Origin: Pseudomonas azotoformans
GTDB lineage: Bacteria; Pseudomonadota; Gammaproteobacteria; Pseudomonadales; Pseudomonadaceae
Assembly (NCBI RefSeq): GCF_900103345.1
Contig: NZ_LT629702.1
Location: 4,712,001-4,776,000 of the forward strand
DNA: 64,000 bases
Direction: 5' to 3'
Part shown: positions 31,698 through 41,942 of the stretch, in pieces
Layout of the letters: every line of letters starts with the position of its first letter
Numbering within the stretch: position 1 is the stretch's first letter
The notes under the pieces: model-generated
Databases searched by the model: none
The model's input: only the letters and a program-made list of their open reading frames with translations
What the model was told of the DNA's origin: nothing
Program-made: the position numbers and the translations under genes

Positions 31698-32570
31698 TCA
31701 GCGGATGTGGGCAAGGACGCCCTGAAGCTCATCAAGGGAGTTATATCCGATGACCAATTGCCCTTTGCCTTTCTTACCGTGGCGAATTTGCACCGCAGAG
31801 CCCAGGCGCTCGGCCAGGCGCTGCTCGAGACGGGCGATATCCGGATCAGGTTTGGCCGTTTCGACCGGTGCAGGTTTGCCGCTGAGCCATTGGCGAACCA
31901 GGGCCTCTGTCTGACGAACGGTGAGCCCCCGTGCGACAACGTGTCGCGCCCCTTCAACCTGTTGATTTTCCGGCAAACCGAGCAGTGCACGGGCGTGACC
32001 CATTTCCAAGTCGCCATGGGACAACATAGTCTTGATGACTTCCGGCAACGCGATCAGGCGCAGCAAGTTGGACACGGTCACGCGGGATTTACCCACCGCT
32101 TCGGCCACTTGTTGCTGGGTCAGCTGGAATTCCTGCTGCAAACGCTGCAGGGCGATGGCTTCTTCAATCGGGTTGAGGTCTTCGCGCTGGATGTTCTCGA
32201 TCAACGCCATGGCGATGGCAGTTTCATCCGGCACATCGCGCACCATCGCCGGAATGGTTTCCTTGCCAGCCTGCTGGCTCGCGCGCCAACGGCGTTCACC
32301 GGCGATGATCTCAAAGCGGCCGCCACCGATCGGGCGTACCACGATCGGCTGCATCACGCCCTGGGCCTTGATCGAATTGGCCAGCTCTTCCAGCGCCTGG
32401 GGGTCCATGTCCCGGCGTGGCTGGTATTTGCCGCGCTGGATCAGGTCCAGCGGCAGGTGTTGCAGCTCGCGCTCGTCGGCCTGCACCGCTTGTTCTTCAA
32501 GCGATGTGACGGTCGGACCACTCAACAGTGCATCCAGTCCACGTCCGAGACCTCGTTTCTTGACGGCCAT
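31698..32570 (-). CDS. parB: Chromosome partitioning protein ParB
   Basis: 290 residues. The CTP-binding N-domain shows YQPRRDMDPQALEELANSI, GERRWRASQ (GERRxRA motif) and ENIQREDLNPIEEA; the helix-turn-helix for parS follows at LTQQQVAEAVGKSRVTVSNLLRL; the C-terminal dimerisation domain is intact. Binds parS sites near the origin, three of which are proposed at 48107, 48738 and 51294. The start is 9 bases after the parA stop. Confidence 0.98.
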   Translation of the reverse strand: MAVKKRGLGRGLDALLSGPTVTSLEEQAVQADERELQHLPLDLIQRGKYQPRRDMDPQALEELANSIKAQGVMQPIVVRPIGGGRFEIIAGERRWRASQQAGKETIPAMVRDVPDETAIAMALIENIQREDLNPIEEAIALQRLQQEFQLTQQQVAEAVGKSRVTVSNLLRLIALPEVIKTMLSHGDLEMGHARALLGLPENQQVEGARHVVARGLTVRQTEALVRQWLSGKPAPVETAKPDPDIARLEQRLAERLGSAVQIRHGKKGKGQLVIGYNSLDELQGVLAHIR

Positions 32571-32579
32571 GGGGATTCC

Positions 32580-33377
32580 TTAAGTTGGCTGGGCTGCAGC
32601 GGTGCGTGAATTGCGGCGTTGGCGACGAACCATCTCGCCGGCCAGCGCCAGGTAGGCAATGGCACCACGGGATTGTTTGTCGTAGGCCAGGGCCGGCATG
32701 CCATAGCTCGGGGCTTCGGCCAAACGAATGTTGCGCGGGATCACCGTGTCGTACAGCTGGTCACCGAAGTGTTCCTTGAGCTGCGCCGACACATCGTTCA
32801 TCAGGCTCAGGCGCGGATCGAACATGGTCCGCAGCAAGCCTTCGATCTGCAGGTTCGGGTTGAGCAATTCGGCGATGCGCTTGATGTTATCCACAAGGTC
32901 GCTCAGCCCTTCCAGTGCGTAGTACTCGCACTGCATGGGGATAATCACACCATCGGCGGCCACCAGCGCGTTCAGTGTCAACATCGACAGCGACGGCGGG
33001 CAGTCGATCAGAATGTAGTCGTAATTCTCGCGGATCGGCGCGAGGGCGCTGCGCAGACGGCTTTCTTTCATCTGCATTTCCAACAGTACCACTTCCGCCG
33101 CGGTCAAATCGCGGTTGGCCGGCAGCAGTTGGTAACCGCCGTGCTCGGAGTAGTGCATGGCCTGGGCCAGGTCGCACTCGCCGATCAGCAAGTCGTAGAC
33201 CGAGTTTTCCAAGCCGTGTTTATCCACACCGCTACCCATGGTGGCGTTGCCCTGTGGATCGAGATCGATCAACAGCACCCGACGCTTGGTAGCGACCAGG
33301 GATGCTGCGAGGTTGATGCAGGTGGTGGTTTTGCCCACGCCACCTTTCTGGTTCGCTATCGCGAATACCTTAGCCAT
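32580..33377 (-). CDS. parA: Chromosome partitioning ATPase ParA
   Basis: 265 residues from the ATG at 33377. Deviant Walker A KGGVGKTTT near residue 12, LLIDLDPQGN, and the Walker B region YILIDCPPSLSMLT. Drives origin segregation with ParB. Follows rsmG by 18 bases in the mnmG-rsmG-parA-parB run. A start 18 bases upstream is possible but lacks support. Confidence 0.98.
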   Translation of the reverse strand: MAKVFAIANQKGGVGKTTTCINLAASLVATKRRVLLIDLDPQGNATMGSGVDKHGLENSVYDLLIGECDLAQAMHYSEHGGYQLLPANRDLTAAEVVLLEMQMKESRLRSALAPIRENYDYILIDCPPSLSMLTLNALVAADGVIIPMQCEYYALEGLSDLVDNIKRIAELLNPNLQIEGLLRTMFDPRLSLMNDVSAQLKEHFGDQLYDTVIPRNIRLAEAPSYGMPALAYDKQSRGAIAYLALAGEMVRRQRRNSRTAAAQPT

Positions 33378-33395
33378 TCTTGCTTGTGTTCCCAA

Positions 33396-34040
33396 TCATG
33401 CCGTGCGGCGCAGTATCAGCAGATGGCGTTGGCCTTGGCAACCGGGTACGGCCAAGGCGTGTTCGCTATCGAGGTGGAAGTCTGCCGGCAATGCTAACAG
33501 CTCATCGCTTGGATGGACGCCCTTCATTGCCAGCCAGCGGGTGTCGCGGTCGCCCAGGTGGCGCGTCCAGTTGCTGAAGTTCTCCATGCTGCTGAATGCC
33601 CGGGAAACAATTCCGTTGAAAGGCTGTTCTGGCGTGAAGGCTTCGACGCGACTGTGGATAACTTGCAGGTTATCCAGCTTGAGTTCGAGTTTGACCTGGG
33701 TCAGAAAGCGGGTTTTCTTGCCGTTGCTGTCCAGGCAGGTCACTTGCGACTCGGGAAACAGGATGGCCAGCGGAATGCCCGGCATACCGCCACCACTGCC
33801 CACGTCCAACCAGCGGCCGTTTTCGATGAATGGCATCACGCTCAAGCTGTCGAGCAAGTGACGGGACACCATTTCGTCGGGATCACGCACCGCGGTCAGG
33901 TTGTAAGCCTTGTTCCATTTGATCAACAGGGCCAGGTAGCCCAACAGCAATTCGTGCTGGGCCGGGGTCAGGTCGACGCCCAACTGGCGTGCACCTGTGG
34001 ATAACTCTTCAGCGTGTTGCGAGGTGACCAACGAACTCAA
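33396..34040 (-). CDS. rsmG: 16S rRNA (guanine527-N7)-methyltransferase
   Basis: 214 residues. The SAM-binding motif [16 protein letters not shown] near residue 80, followed by [11 protein letters not shown] and [10 protein letters not shown]. Methylates G527 of 16S rRNA. Overlaps the mnmG stop by 4 bases. Two perfect DnaA boxes lie inside it. Confidence 0.97.
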   Translation of the reverse strand: MSSLVTSQHAEELSTGARQLGVDLTPAQHELLLGYLALLIKWNKAYNLTAVRDPDEMVSRHLLDSLSVMPFIENGRWLDVGSGGGMPGIPLAILFPESQVTCLDSNGKKTRFLTQVKLELKLDNLQVIHSRVEAFTPEQPFNGIVSRAFSSMENFSNWTRHLGDRDTRWLAMKGVHPSDELLALPADFHLDSEHALAVPGCQGQRHLLILRRTA

Positions 34041-35929
34041 GCGCTTTGCTCCAACTGACGGCCCGCGCCGCGTTTTTTCAAATGAATCATCAACAGCGAA
34101 ATCGCTGCCGGGGTGACGCCGGGGATACGTGAAGCCTGGCCCAGGGTCTCTGGCCGAGTTATCCCCAGCTTGCTTTGGATTTCTTTCGACAGCCCGGAAA
34201 TACCGGTGTAGTCGATATCCACAGGCAGCTTGGTGTCTTCACTGGCACGCAAGCGGGCGATTTCGTCCTGCTGGCGGTCAATGTAACCGGCGTATTTGGT
34301 CTTGATTTCAACCTGCTCGGCGACCTGTGGGTCTTCAGCGCCCTGCCCGGTCACTTCGACCAGACCAGCGTAGTCGATTTCCGGACGGGACAGCAGGTTC
34401 AGCAAGTTGTATTCGTGGGTCAGCGGCGTGCCGAATTTTTCGGCAATCGCATCGCCCTGCTCGGTGCCCGGGCGGACCCAGGTGCTTTTCAGGCGCTGCT
34501 CTTCCAGCGCGATGCTTTCGCGTTTTTTGCAGAAGGCTTCCCAGCGTGCGTCATCAACCAGGCCCAGTTCGCGACCTTTTTCGGTCAGGCGCAGGTCGGC
34601 GTTGTCTTCGCGCAGGATCAGCCGATATTCCGCCCGGGACGTGAACATCCGGTACGGTTCCTGGGTACCCAGGGTAATCAGGTCGTCAACCAATACACCG
34701 ATGTACGCCTCATCGCGACGCGGGCACCAGCTGTCTTTACCTTGTGCACGCAATGCAGCGTTGGTTCCGGCCAGCAAACCTTGGGCACCGGCTTCTTCGT
34801 AACCGGTGGTGCCGTTGATTTGTCCGGCAAAGAACAAACCGCCGATCACTTTGGTTTCCAGGCTGTACTTCAGGTCACGCGGGTCGAAGTAGTCGTATTC
34901 GATGGCGTAGCCCGGGCGCACGATGTGCGCGTTTTCCATGCCGCGAATCGATTGCACGATCTGGATTTGCACGTCGAACGGCAGCGAAGTGGAAATCCCG
35001 TTCGGGTACAGCTCGTGAGTGGTCAGGCCTTCGGGCTCGATAAAGACCTGGTGGCTTTCCTTGTCGGCAAAGCGGTGGATCTTGTCTTCGATCGACGGGC
35101 AATACCGTGGGCCGATGCCTTCGATCACCCCGGAGTACATCGGCGAACGGTCGAGGTTCGCCGCAATGATTTCGTGGGTGCGGGCATTGGTATGGGTGAT
35201 CCAGCAGCTCACCTGTTTCGGGTGCTGTTCCTTGGAGCCCATGAACGACATGACCGGGATGGGCGTATCGCCGGCTTGTTCGGTCATCACCGAGAAATCT
35301 ACGGAACGCCCGTCGATACGCGGCGGGGTCCCGGTTTTCAGGCGGCCGACACGCAGCGGCAGTTCACGCAGACGTTTTGCCAGGGCAATCGACGGCGGAT
35401 CACCGGCACGGCCACCGGAATAGTTCTGCATGCCGATGTGGATAAGTCCGCCGAGGAATGTACCGGTGGTCAACACCACGGATTCTGCGAAGAAACGCAG
35501 GCCCATTTGGGTGACAACACCGCGCACCTGGTCCTGTTCGACGATCAGGTCATCTGCTGCTTGTTGAAATATCCACAGGTTCGGCTGGTTTTCCAGGGTT
35601 TCGCGGACCGCGGCCTTGTACAGGATGCGGTCAGCTTGAGCCCGCGTAGCACGTACGGCCGGGCCTTTGCGGCTGTTGAGCACGCGAAACTGGATACCAC
35701 CTTTATCAGTAGCCATGGCCATCACGCCGCCAAGGGCATCGATTTCCTTGACCAGATGGCTTTTGCCGATCCCACCAATGGCAGGGTTGCAACTCATGGC
35801 ACCGAGGGTTTCCACGTTATGCGTCAGCAACAGGGTTTTTACGCCCATGCGTGCTGACGCCAGTGCTGCCTCGGTACCGGCATGACCGCCGCCGATGACG
35901 ATCACTTCAAAACGGGAAGGGAAATCCAC
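34037..35929 (-). CDS. mnmG: tRNA uridine-5-carboxymethylaminomethyl modification enzyme MnmG
   Basis: 630 residues from the GTG at 35929, chosen over the adjacent GTG at 35932 because GAGG is then six bases upstream and because pseudomonad MnmG begins MDFPSRF. FAD motif [43 protein letters not shown], and the C-terminal helical domain. Works with MnmE to modify U34 of certain tRNAs. In most pseudomonads mnmE lies close upstream; here a 4-kb iron-uptake cassette separates them. Confidence 0.97.
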   Translation of the reverse strand: MDFPSRFEVIVIGGGHAGTEAALASARMGVKTLLLTHNVETLGAMSCNPAIGGIGKSHLVKEIDALGGVMAMATDKGGIQFRVLNSRKGPAVRATRAQADRILYKAAVRETLENQPNLWIFQQAADDLIVEQDQVRGVVTQMGLRFFAESVVLTTGTFLGGLIHIGMQNYSGGRAGDPPSIALAKRLRELPLRVGRLKTGTPPRIDGRSVDFSVMTEQAGDTPIPVMSFMGSKEQHPKQVSCWITHTNARTHEIIAANLDRSPMYSGVIEGIGPRYCPSIEDKIHRFADKESHQVFIEPEGLTTHELYPNGISTSLPFDVQIQIVQSIRGMENAHIVRPGYAIEYDYFDPRDLKYSLETKVIGGLFFAGQINGTTGYEEAGAQGLLAGTNAALRAQGKDSWCPRRDEAYIGVLVDDLITLGTQEPYRMFTSRAEYRLILREDNADLRLTEKGRELGLVDDARWEAFCKKRESIALEEQRLKSTWVRPGTEQGDAIAEKFGTPLTHEYNLLNLLSRPEIDYAGLVEVTGQGAEDPQVAEQVEIKTKYAGYIDRQQDEIARLRASEDTKLPVDIDYTGISGLSKEIQSKLGITRPETLGQASRIPGVTPAAISLLMIHLKKRGAGRQLEQSA

Positions 35930-36054
35930 CACGCACCTCGTGCCTGCTTATGTAGGTAATCAGGAATTGATTGTTGAAAGAGTTTTAGAGCTTTGGCGGC
36001 AAGTATAGGGACTTAGCCCTTCCTAAAGAACCCTCTGCACAAAATTTAACCAGC

Positions 36055-36343
36055 TGTGGATGAATCACAGACAATAGAAATTAAAAGAGAGAAATTTATT
36101 AAATCTTTGTTTTTATGTTTATTTCTACTGAGCTGACTTTCTGTGGATAGATCTACACAGGCCTTTATTTACGGTGTGTACAGCGATTCAAAAGTCTGTG
36201 GTCATGTGCCAATGAGGCCCTTGGATAAGTGCTTTAAGCCTGTGGATTAAACAGGTGGTTATCCACAGATGGGTTTTTGCTCAGGTTTTAGGGCCTGTTA
36301 TCAACTGGGCACAGGGGCGGTTATTCACAGAGCTTAATCCACA
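36055..36343. promoter_or_regulatory. DnaA-box cluster upstream of mnmG (second origin-like region)
   Basis: One perfect box, TTATCCACA at 36259-36267, and five with one mismatch: 36055 (TGTGGATGA), 36142 (TGTGGATAG), 36241 (TGTGGATTA), 36321 (TTATTCACA) and 36335 (TAATCCACA). An AT-rich tract adjoins at 36065-36135. The layout resembles the main origin at 44.6-44.9 kb. Confidence 0.65.
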
Positions 36344-36454
36344 GAAATCAGTGAATTTGTCTGTATTCAGCCCACGACAACGCCAACCGAAACCTTCCAC
36401 TCGGTGGTGAGCACAGCAAAAAGAGATCTGTTGTGAGAAAACGGCGGGGCAGTT

Positions 36455-36473
36455 AATAATAGCGATTATCATT
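36455..36473 (+). promoter_or_regulatory. Fur-box-like site upstream of the ECF sigma gene
   Basis: AATAATAGCGATTATCATT matches the 19-base Fur consensus at about 11 positions and retains the ATTATCATT half. It lies 20 bases before the sigma factor start, where an iron-repressed promoter is expected. Confidence 0.5.
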
Positions 36474-36493
36474 AACCTACCTTGTCATGCCCT

Positions 36494-37000
36494 ATGTCCT
36501 CTTCTTCACACACGGCTGCGGTCCAGCACATCTATGAGCAGCACCACTCCTGGCTGCACGGATGGCTCAAAGGGAAGTTGCATAACGCCTGTGATGCGGC
36601 CGATGTGGCGCACGATACGTTCGTACGCATCCTGGGCGGGCGCCATGCGGCACAGATCGTTGAGCCGCGTGACTACCTGGCGACCATCGCCAGGGGCCTG
36701 GTGATTGATCGTTACCGTCGACACGCGATCGAACAGGCCTACAAACAAACCCTGGCCGAACGGCCTGAAGCCATAACCATCAGTGAAGAAGACAAAGCCA
36801 TCATCATCGAGACGTTGGTGGCTGTGGATAAAGCCTTGTCTGCACTCGGCGAGCGAGCGCGGCGAATATTCATGCTGTCCCAGGTCGAAGGGCTGACTTA
36901 TCAACAGATTGCCGATCAGCTTCAGGTTTCACTGACCACGGTGAAGAAGCACATGATCCGAGCGTTGACTGAATGTGCGCTGATCATGGCCAGCCTGTGA
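36494..37000 (+). CDS. ECF sigma factor, FecI-like
   Basis: 168 residues from the ATG at 36494. Sigma region 2 shows IYEQHHSWLHGWLKGKL..AADVAHDTFVRIL; region 4 shows LGERARRIFMLSQVEGLTYQQIADQLQVSLTTVKKHM. The FecI/PvdS-type iron-starvation subfamily is supported by the FecR gene and TonB-dependent receptor that follow. Should direct transcription of the receptor when its siderophore is bound outside the cell. The stop overlaps the fecR start (TGATG). Confidence 0.93.
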   Translation: MSSSSHTAAVQHIYEQHHSWLHGWLKGKLHNACDAADVAHDTFVRILGGRHAAQIVEPRDYLATIARGLVIDRYRRHAIEQAYKQTLAERPEAITISEEDKAIIIETLVAVDKALSALGERARRIFMLSQVEGLTYQQIADQLQVSLTTVKKHMIRALTECALIMASL

Positions 37001-37944
37001 TGGCGGTGCCCGATCGCAAGACCTTCGAGGCCGCTGCCAGTTGGTACGTACAGTTTCAATCCCAGACACCCACCGCCGATGAGCGCCAAGCCTGGCAACG
37101 ATGGCTCAACGGCGATCCGTCCCATCAGGCCGCGTGGAACCAGATGGAACTGTTGCAGCGCAGTCTCGGCGCCCTGCCTGCGGATTTCACCCGCCGCGCA
37201 TTGTCGACCACACAGCAACGCCGCCAGGTGCTCAAGTGGATGTTGGTGCTGGGCGGCACCGGGTACCTGGGTTGGAATGTTCGGCAACACACGTCCCTGG
37301 GTAATGTGTGGGCCGATTATCGGACGGTCGTAGGTGAACGCCGGCGCATTGAATTGGCCGACGGCACGCGGATTGATCTGAATACCGGCACGGCGATTGA
37401 TGTGCTGTTTGATGGGCGCCAGCGTTTGATCTGCCTGCGCGAAGGTGAGGTCCTTATCCACACCGGCAAGCGGGGCGTGCAGACGCCCTTTTATGTCGAA
37501 ACCCGCCAAGGCCGCATCCAGGCATTGGGCACTCGGTTTACCGTGCGCCAGATGCATGACTCAACCCGCGTTGGCGTTCTGGAGGATCGGGTGAATGTGT
37601 CGCCAGGTGACCAGCCCAACCAGGCTCGGCTGCTCAGTGCGGGTGAAAGCGCAGACTTTGATCGCCAAATAGTGCAGCCAAACGCCGTTTACCGCACATC
37701 CCAGGCAGCCTGGGTCGATGGCCAACTGATCGTATTGGATGCACGCCTCGGTGATGTTGTCGAAGAACTCGCCCGCTATCGCCCAGGTGTCCTGCAATGC
37801 GACCGGGCCTCGGCACATCTGCGTGTTTCCGGGACTTTTCGCCTGGATTCCACCGATGCGGTGCTGGCCAATCTGCAGGCCACCCTGCCGATTCAAGTGA
37901 AATACTTCACTCGCTATTGGGTTTCGGTGAAGCGAATCGGCTGA
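37000..37944 (+). CDS. FecR-type anti-sigma regulator
   Basis: 314 residues from the ATG at 37000. N-terminal cytoplasmic anti-sigma region with AWQRWLNGDPSHQAAWNQME; one membrane segment near residues 75-92 (VLKWMLVLGGTGYLGW); periplasmic FecR domain with ELADGTRIDLNTGTAIDV, LREGEVLIHT, QGRIQALGTRFTVR. It relays the receptor signal to the sigma factor. The C-terminal STN-like end (LQATLPIQVKYFTRYWVSVKRIG) is normal for the family. Confidence 0.94.
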   Translation: MAVPDRKTFEAAASWYVQFQSQTPTADERQAWQRWLNGDPSHQAAWNQMELLQRSLGALPADFTRRALSTTQQRRQVLKWMLVLGGTGYLGWNVRQHTSLGNVWADYRTVVGERRRIELADGTRIDLNTGTAIDVLFDGRQRLICLREGEVLIHTGKRGVQTPFYVETRQGRIQALGTRFTVRQMHDSTRVGVLEDRVNVSPGDQPNQARLLSAGESADFDRQIVQPNAVYRTSQAAWVDGQLIVLDARLGDVVEELARYRPGVLQCDRASAHLRVSGTFRLDSTDAVLANLQATLPIQVKYFTRYWVSVKRIG

Positions 37945-38035
37945 TCGAAAAAATATACGCACGCAGGGTTATCTTTTTTTTACCTGACACGGCCCTACAG
38001 GTAATCACGATGCCACCTTCAGGGCTTACCCACCT

Positions 38036-40474
38036 ATGCGCGTTCCCACCAAGCTCCGCCAGCGACTTTCCTACCACGGTATGACATGCAGCCTGCTGCT
38101 CGGCACGGCCGCCACTGTCAGTGTGTTGTTATCCACAAGCGCCCTGGCCGCCAGCGTGGTGCAACACTACGTTATTGCGGCCGGCCCCCTGGATAACGCC
38201 TTGAGCCAATTTGCCGCCAAGGCGAATGTGATCCTGTCTTTTTCACCTCAGCAAACCACGCGTTTAAACACAGCTGGGCTGGAAGGTGATTACTCCGTGG
38301 ACCAAGGTTTTGCGCTGTTGCTGCAAAACTCCGGTTTACAGGCGGTAGTCCAGGCGCCTGGCAGTTATGTCCTGCAGGCCGCTTCCATCGGCGAACTCAC
38401 GCTCGCGCCCACCACAGTCAGCACTTATCAACAGGGCGGTTTCAATCAGGAGATTGCTGGGGATGTGGGCTACAAGGCGCAGAACAGCAGGGTCGGTACA
38501 AAGACCAGTACGCCGCTGTCGGAAACACCACGTTCGGTATCGGTCGTCACCGGCCAGCGCATCAAAGACCAGAAGTCCCAAACCCTGACCGAAGTGTTGG
38601 GCTACGTGCCCGGTATCTTTGCACCACCCTTTGCCGCCGGTGATGGGCTGGCGGGCGATCTGTTCTTCATTCGCGGTTTCAATGCCACGGATTACGGCTA
38701 CGGCCTGCTGCGAGATGGCCTGCGCGTACAAGGTAATCGGTACGACACCACCAGTGAGCCCTATGGCCTGGAACGGGTTGAAATCTTCCGTGGTCCTTCT
38801 TCCCTGCTCTACGGCGAAAATGCGCCTGGCGGTCTGGTGAACCTGGTGAGCAAACACCCTACTGCGACGCCGCAAGGTGAAGTGCAGTTGGGTTATGGCT
38901 CGAATAATCGGCGTCAATTGGGTGTGGATATCTCCGGGCCGCTCAATGACAGCGGTAATATCCTTGGCCGGGTTGTGATGCTCGGTCGCAAATCCGATAC
39001 GCAGACCGACCATGTGCCAGACGATCGCCTGTACATCGCGCCATCACTGACGCTGAATTTCGACGACTACAACACCCTCACCCTGTTGGCCAATTACCAG
39101 AAAGACCACACTAATCTGGAACTCGGCCTACCGGCTGCCGGCACCTTACTTACAAACCCAAATGGCAAGCTCTCCAAGCACACTATGCTCGGCGACCCGG
39201 ATTGGAATACGTTTGAACGCGAAGCCTGGAGTACCGGTTACGAATTCAGCCACAGCTTCAACGACGACTGGCAGTTCCGTCAGAACTCGCGCTACATGCA
39301 GTCTCGCATCAACCGCCATGAAACCTGGCCCAGCGCGCTGAACAACCGCGGCTTCGGGACTCAGTTGAACATGACCGCTTATGACCGCTACAACAAGTCG
39401 ATGGTCTATTCGCTGGATAACCAGCTGGAAGGCAAATTCCAGGTCGGCGGCCTGGAAAACACGCTGCTGTTCGGTGCCAGCTATGACCGCACCTCGTTCA
39501 ATCAGGATTGGGACGCGGGGTTTGCCGGCACCATCAATGTGTATAACCCAGTGTACCTGCGTGACCCGCTGACGCCGGTGGCGGTGCAAAACACCCTGCT
39601 CGAACAGCAGATGAAAGGCGTTTATGCACAGATCCAGAGCAAGTACGACCACTGGCTGTTCCTGCTGGGCGGCCGTCAGGACTGGGTCGACAGCGATTTC
39701 CGCGACAAGGTCAACAAGGCCAGCAATACCGGCTCCGATGACCGCAAGTTCACCTACCAGGGCGGGGTGATGTACCAGTTCGACAACGGCCTGACGCCGT
39801 ATGTCAGCTACTCCACTGCCTTTGTCCCCGTGCAGCAGATCTCCAACGCCGGCTCGCCCTTGAAACCGATCACCAGCAGCCAGTACGAAGTGGGCGTGAA
39901 GTACGAGCCGATCGGCTGGGATACGGCGATGACGGTGTCGGTGTATGACTTGCGCAAGGAAGACGACACTTACCTCGATGCCACCACCAATAGCTATCGC
40001 CAAGTGGGCGAAAGCCGGGCCAAGGGCGCTGAGGTAGAGGTCAACAGCAACCTCACGCCTAACCTCAATGTCACCGCAGCCTATACCTACACTGACGCGA
40101 GGATTACCAAGGATTCGGCGACCTCGTTGGTCGAGGGCCACCAGATGACCGGGGTTCCGCGTAACCAGGCCTCAGTGTGGGGCAAGTACCGCTTCCTCGA
40201 TGGTCAACTCAAGGGCTTGTCCCTGGGCGGTGGTGTGCGTTATTTCGACAGTACCTTTTCCTACACCGCACCCACGCTTTACGGAAAGTTGGATGCAGGA
40301 AGCGTCACCTTGGTGGATGCAGCCGTTGGCTATCAGATCGACAAACACTGGTCTGTGGATGTAAATGCCAAGAACCTGTTCGACAAGGAATATGTATCTG
40401 GTTGCAACGATGCGGGCCGCTGCTATTGGGGTGACAGCCGTACCCTGCTCGGTACGGTGTCTTACAACTGGTAG
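38036..40474 (+). CDS. TonB-dependent siderophore receptor with signalling domain
   Basis: 812 residues. Signal peptide about 1-38 (ending STSALAA); an N-terminal STN signalling domain about 45-110 (YVIAAGPLDNALSQFAAKANVILSF style) that contacts FecR; plug domain with TPRSVSVVTGQRIKDQ and RGPSSLLYGENAPGGLVNLVSK; 22-strand barrel ending in aromatic Trp (TVSYNW). C-terminal NLFDKEYVSGC is typical of FoxA/FhuA/FpvA relatives. The ligand is unknown; an iron-hydroxamate siderophore is one guess. Ends 19 bases from the convergent mnmE stop. No clear ribosome site precedes the ATG. Confidence 0.93.
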   Translation: MRVPTKLRQRLSYHGMTCSLLLGTAATVSVLLSTSALAASVVQHYVIAAGPLDNALSQFAAKANVILSFSPQQTTRLNTAGLEGDYSVDQGFALLLQNSGLQAVVQAPGSYVLQAASIGELTLAPTTVSTYQQGGFNQEIAGDVGYKAQNSRVGTKTSTPLSETPRSVSVVTGQRIKDQKSQTLTEVLGYVPGIFAPPFAAGDGLAGDLFFIRGFNATDYGYGLLRDGLRVQGNRYDTTSEPYGLERVEIFRGPSSLLYGENAPGGLVNLVSKHPTATPQGEVQLGYGSNNRRQLGVDISGPLNDSGNILGRVVMLGRKSDTQTDHVPDDRLYIAPSLTLNFDDYNTLTLLANYQKDHTNLELGLPAAGTLLTNPNGKLSKHTMLGDPDWNTFEREAWSTGYEFSHSFNDDWQFRQNSRYMQSRINRHETWPSALNNRGFGTQLNMTAYDRYNKSMVYSLDNQLEGKFQVGGLENTLLFGASYDRTSFNQDWDAGFAGTINVYNPVYLRDPLTPVAVQNTLLEQQMKGVYAQIQSKYDHWLFLLGGRQDWVDSDFRDKVNKASNTGSDDRKFTYQGGVMYQFDNGLTPYVSYSTAFVPVQQISNAGSPLKPITSSQYEVGVKYEPIGWDTAMTVSVYDLRKEDDTYLDATTNSYRQVGESRAKGAEVEVNSNLTPNLNVTAAYTYTDARITKDSATSLVEGHQMTGVPRNQASVWGKYRFLDGQLKGLSLGGGVRYFDSTFSYTAPTLYGKLDAGSVTLVDAAVGYQIDKHWSVDVNAKNLFDKEYVSGCNDAGRCYWGDSRTLLGTVSYNW

Positions 40475-40493
40475 GACGCTGTGGATAACTCGG

Positions 40494-41864
40494 TTATTTA
40501 CCGATGCAGAAGCTGGAAAAGATCCGCCCCAACAAATCATCGGAGCTGAACGCGCCGGTGATTTCGCCTAACAGCTGCTGCGCCTGACGCAAATCTTCCG
40601 CCAGCAGCTCCCCAGCCCCCGCCAGGGTCAACTGCGCCCGCCCATGCTCCAACGCTGCGCTCGCATGGCGCAACGCCTCCAGGTGCCTGCGGCGCGCACT
40701 GAAGCTGCTTTCCGAGGTCTGCTCGTAGCCCATGCAGGCCTTGAGATGCTCGCGCAGCAGTTCCAGGCCTTCACCGGCCGACTTCGCACTCAGGCTGATC
40801 GTGACGTGGCCATCCGCGCTGGTTTCCAGCGCAATGGCTTCACCGGTCAAGTCAGCCTTGTTGCGAATCAGGGTGACCTTGGCCGGGTCCGGCCGGTGCT
40901 CGAGGAATTCCGGCCACAGGGCGAAAGGATCCACAGCCTCGGGCGCCGTAGCGTCCACCACCAGCAATACCCGATCCGCCTCGCCGATGGCTTTGAGCGC
41001 GCGCTCCACACCGATCTTTTCCACCTGGTCGTCGGTGTCGCGCAAACCCGCGGTGTCTACAACGTGCAGCGGCATGCCGTCGATGTGGATATGTTCGCGC
41101 AGGATGTCCCGTGTGGTGCCGGCAATCTCAGTGACGATGGCGGCTTCACGCCCCGCCAGGGCATTGAGCAAGCTGGATTTCCCCGCATTGGGCCGCCCCG
41201 CGATCACGACGGTCATGCCGTCTCTCAACAAAGCACCCTGCCCGGCTTCACGCAGCACTGTGGATAACTCATCGCGAACTTTATCCAGCATCGCCAATAC
41301 GTGGCCATCGGCGAGAAAGTCGATTTCTTCTTCCGGAAAATCAATCGCCGCCTCGACGTAGATACGCAGGCTGATCAACTGCTCGGTCAAGTTATGCACA
41401 CGCAGGGAGAACGCACCCTGCAGGGAGCGCAATGCATTACGTGCCGCTTGTGCAGAACTGGCTTCAATCAGGTCGGCAATTGCTTCGGCCTGGGCCAGAT
41501 CGAGCTTGTCGTTCAAAAACGCCCGCTCGCTGAATTCACCTGGGCGCGCCAAGCGGCAACCCAATTGCAGGCAACGCTGCAGCAACATATCCAGCACAAC
41601 CGGGCCACCGTGGCCCTGTAACTCCAGAACATCTTCGCCTGTGAATGAATTCGGTCCCGGGAAATAGATAGCCAAGCCTTCATCCAGCACACTGTCGTCA
41701 GCATCCAGGAACTGGCCGTAATGTGCGTAGCGTGGCTTCATTTCACGACCACTGATGGCCTTGGCCGCCACGCCCGCAAGCGGCCCCGAAATTCTAACGA
41801 TGCCGACACCGCCGCGACCTTGAGCGGTAGCGACAGCAGCGATGGTTTCACGAGGAGCGCTCAT
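40494..41864 (-). CDS. mnmE: tRNA modification GTPase MnmE
   Basis: 456 residues from the ATG at 41864. N-terminal folate-binding domain ([22 protein letters not shown]), central G domain with [22 protein letters not shown] and NKAD, and the catalytic C-terminal CIGK. Partner of MnmG in U34 modification. Separated from mnmG by the iron-uptake cassette. Confidence 0.98.
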   Translation of the reverse strand: MSAPRETIAAVATAQGRGGVGIVRISGPLAGVAAKAISGREMKPRYAHYGQFLDADDSVLDEGLAIYFPGPNSFTGEDVLELQGHGGPVVLDMLLQRCLQLGCRLARPGEFSERAFLNDKLDLAQAEAIADLIEASSAQAARNALRSLQGAFSLRVHNLTEQLISLRIYVEAAIDFPEEEIDFLADGHVLAMLDKVRDELSTVLREAGQGALLRDGMTVVIAGRPNAGKSSLLNALAGREAAIVTEIAGTTRDILREHIHIDGMPLHVVDTAGLRDTDDQVEKIGVERALKAIGEADRVLLVVDATAPEAVDPFALWPEFLEHRPDPAKVTLIRNKADLTGEAIALETSADGHVTISLSAKSAGEGLELLREHLKACMGYEQTSESSFSARRRHLEALRHASAALEHGRAQLTLAGAGELLAEDLRQAQQLLGEITGAFSSDDLLGRIFSSFCIGK

Positions 41865-41898
41865 CAACAGGTTCCAGACCAAAGTGACAGAAAGCAAA

Positions 41899-41917
41899 AC
41901 GCCCCACTAGGGGGCGT
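41899..41917 (-). terminator. Terminator between yidC and mnmE
   Basis: Stem ACGCCCC / GGGGCGT with a short loop, followed on the minus strand by TTTTGCTTT. It could end the rpmH-rnpA-yidD-yidC transcript. Confidence 0.6.
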
Positions 41918-41942
41918 CTTGAGTGGTTATCCACAGAGTAAG

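Larger units (their letters stand above)
35930..36493. other. AT-rich intergenic region upstream of mnmG
   Basis: 564 bases with the mnmG promoter side on the left, an AT-rich tract at about 36065-36135, a set of DnaA boxes (36055-36343) and a Fur-box-like sequence (36455-36473). No gene is supported. Confidence 0.75.

Noticed and set aside
34175..35857. A 560-codon open frame antisense to mnmG
   Set aside because: Shadow of a certain gene; composition not protein-like.
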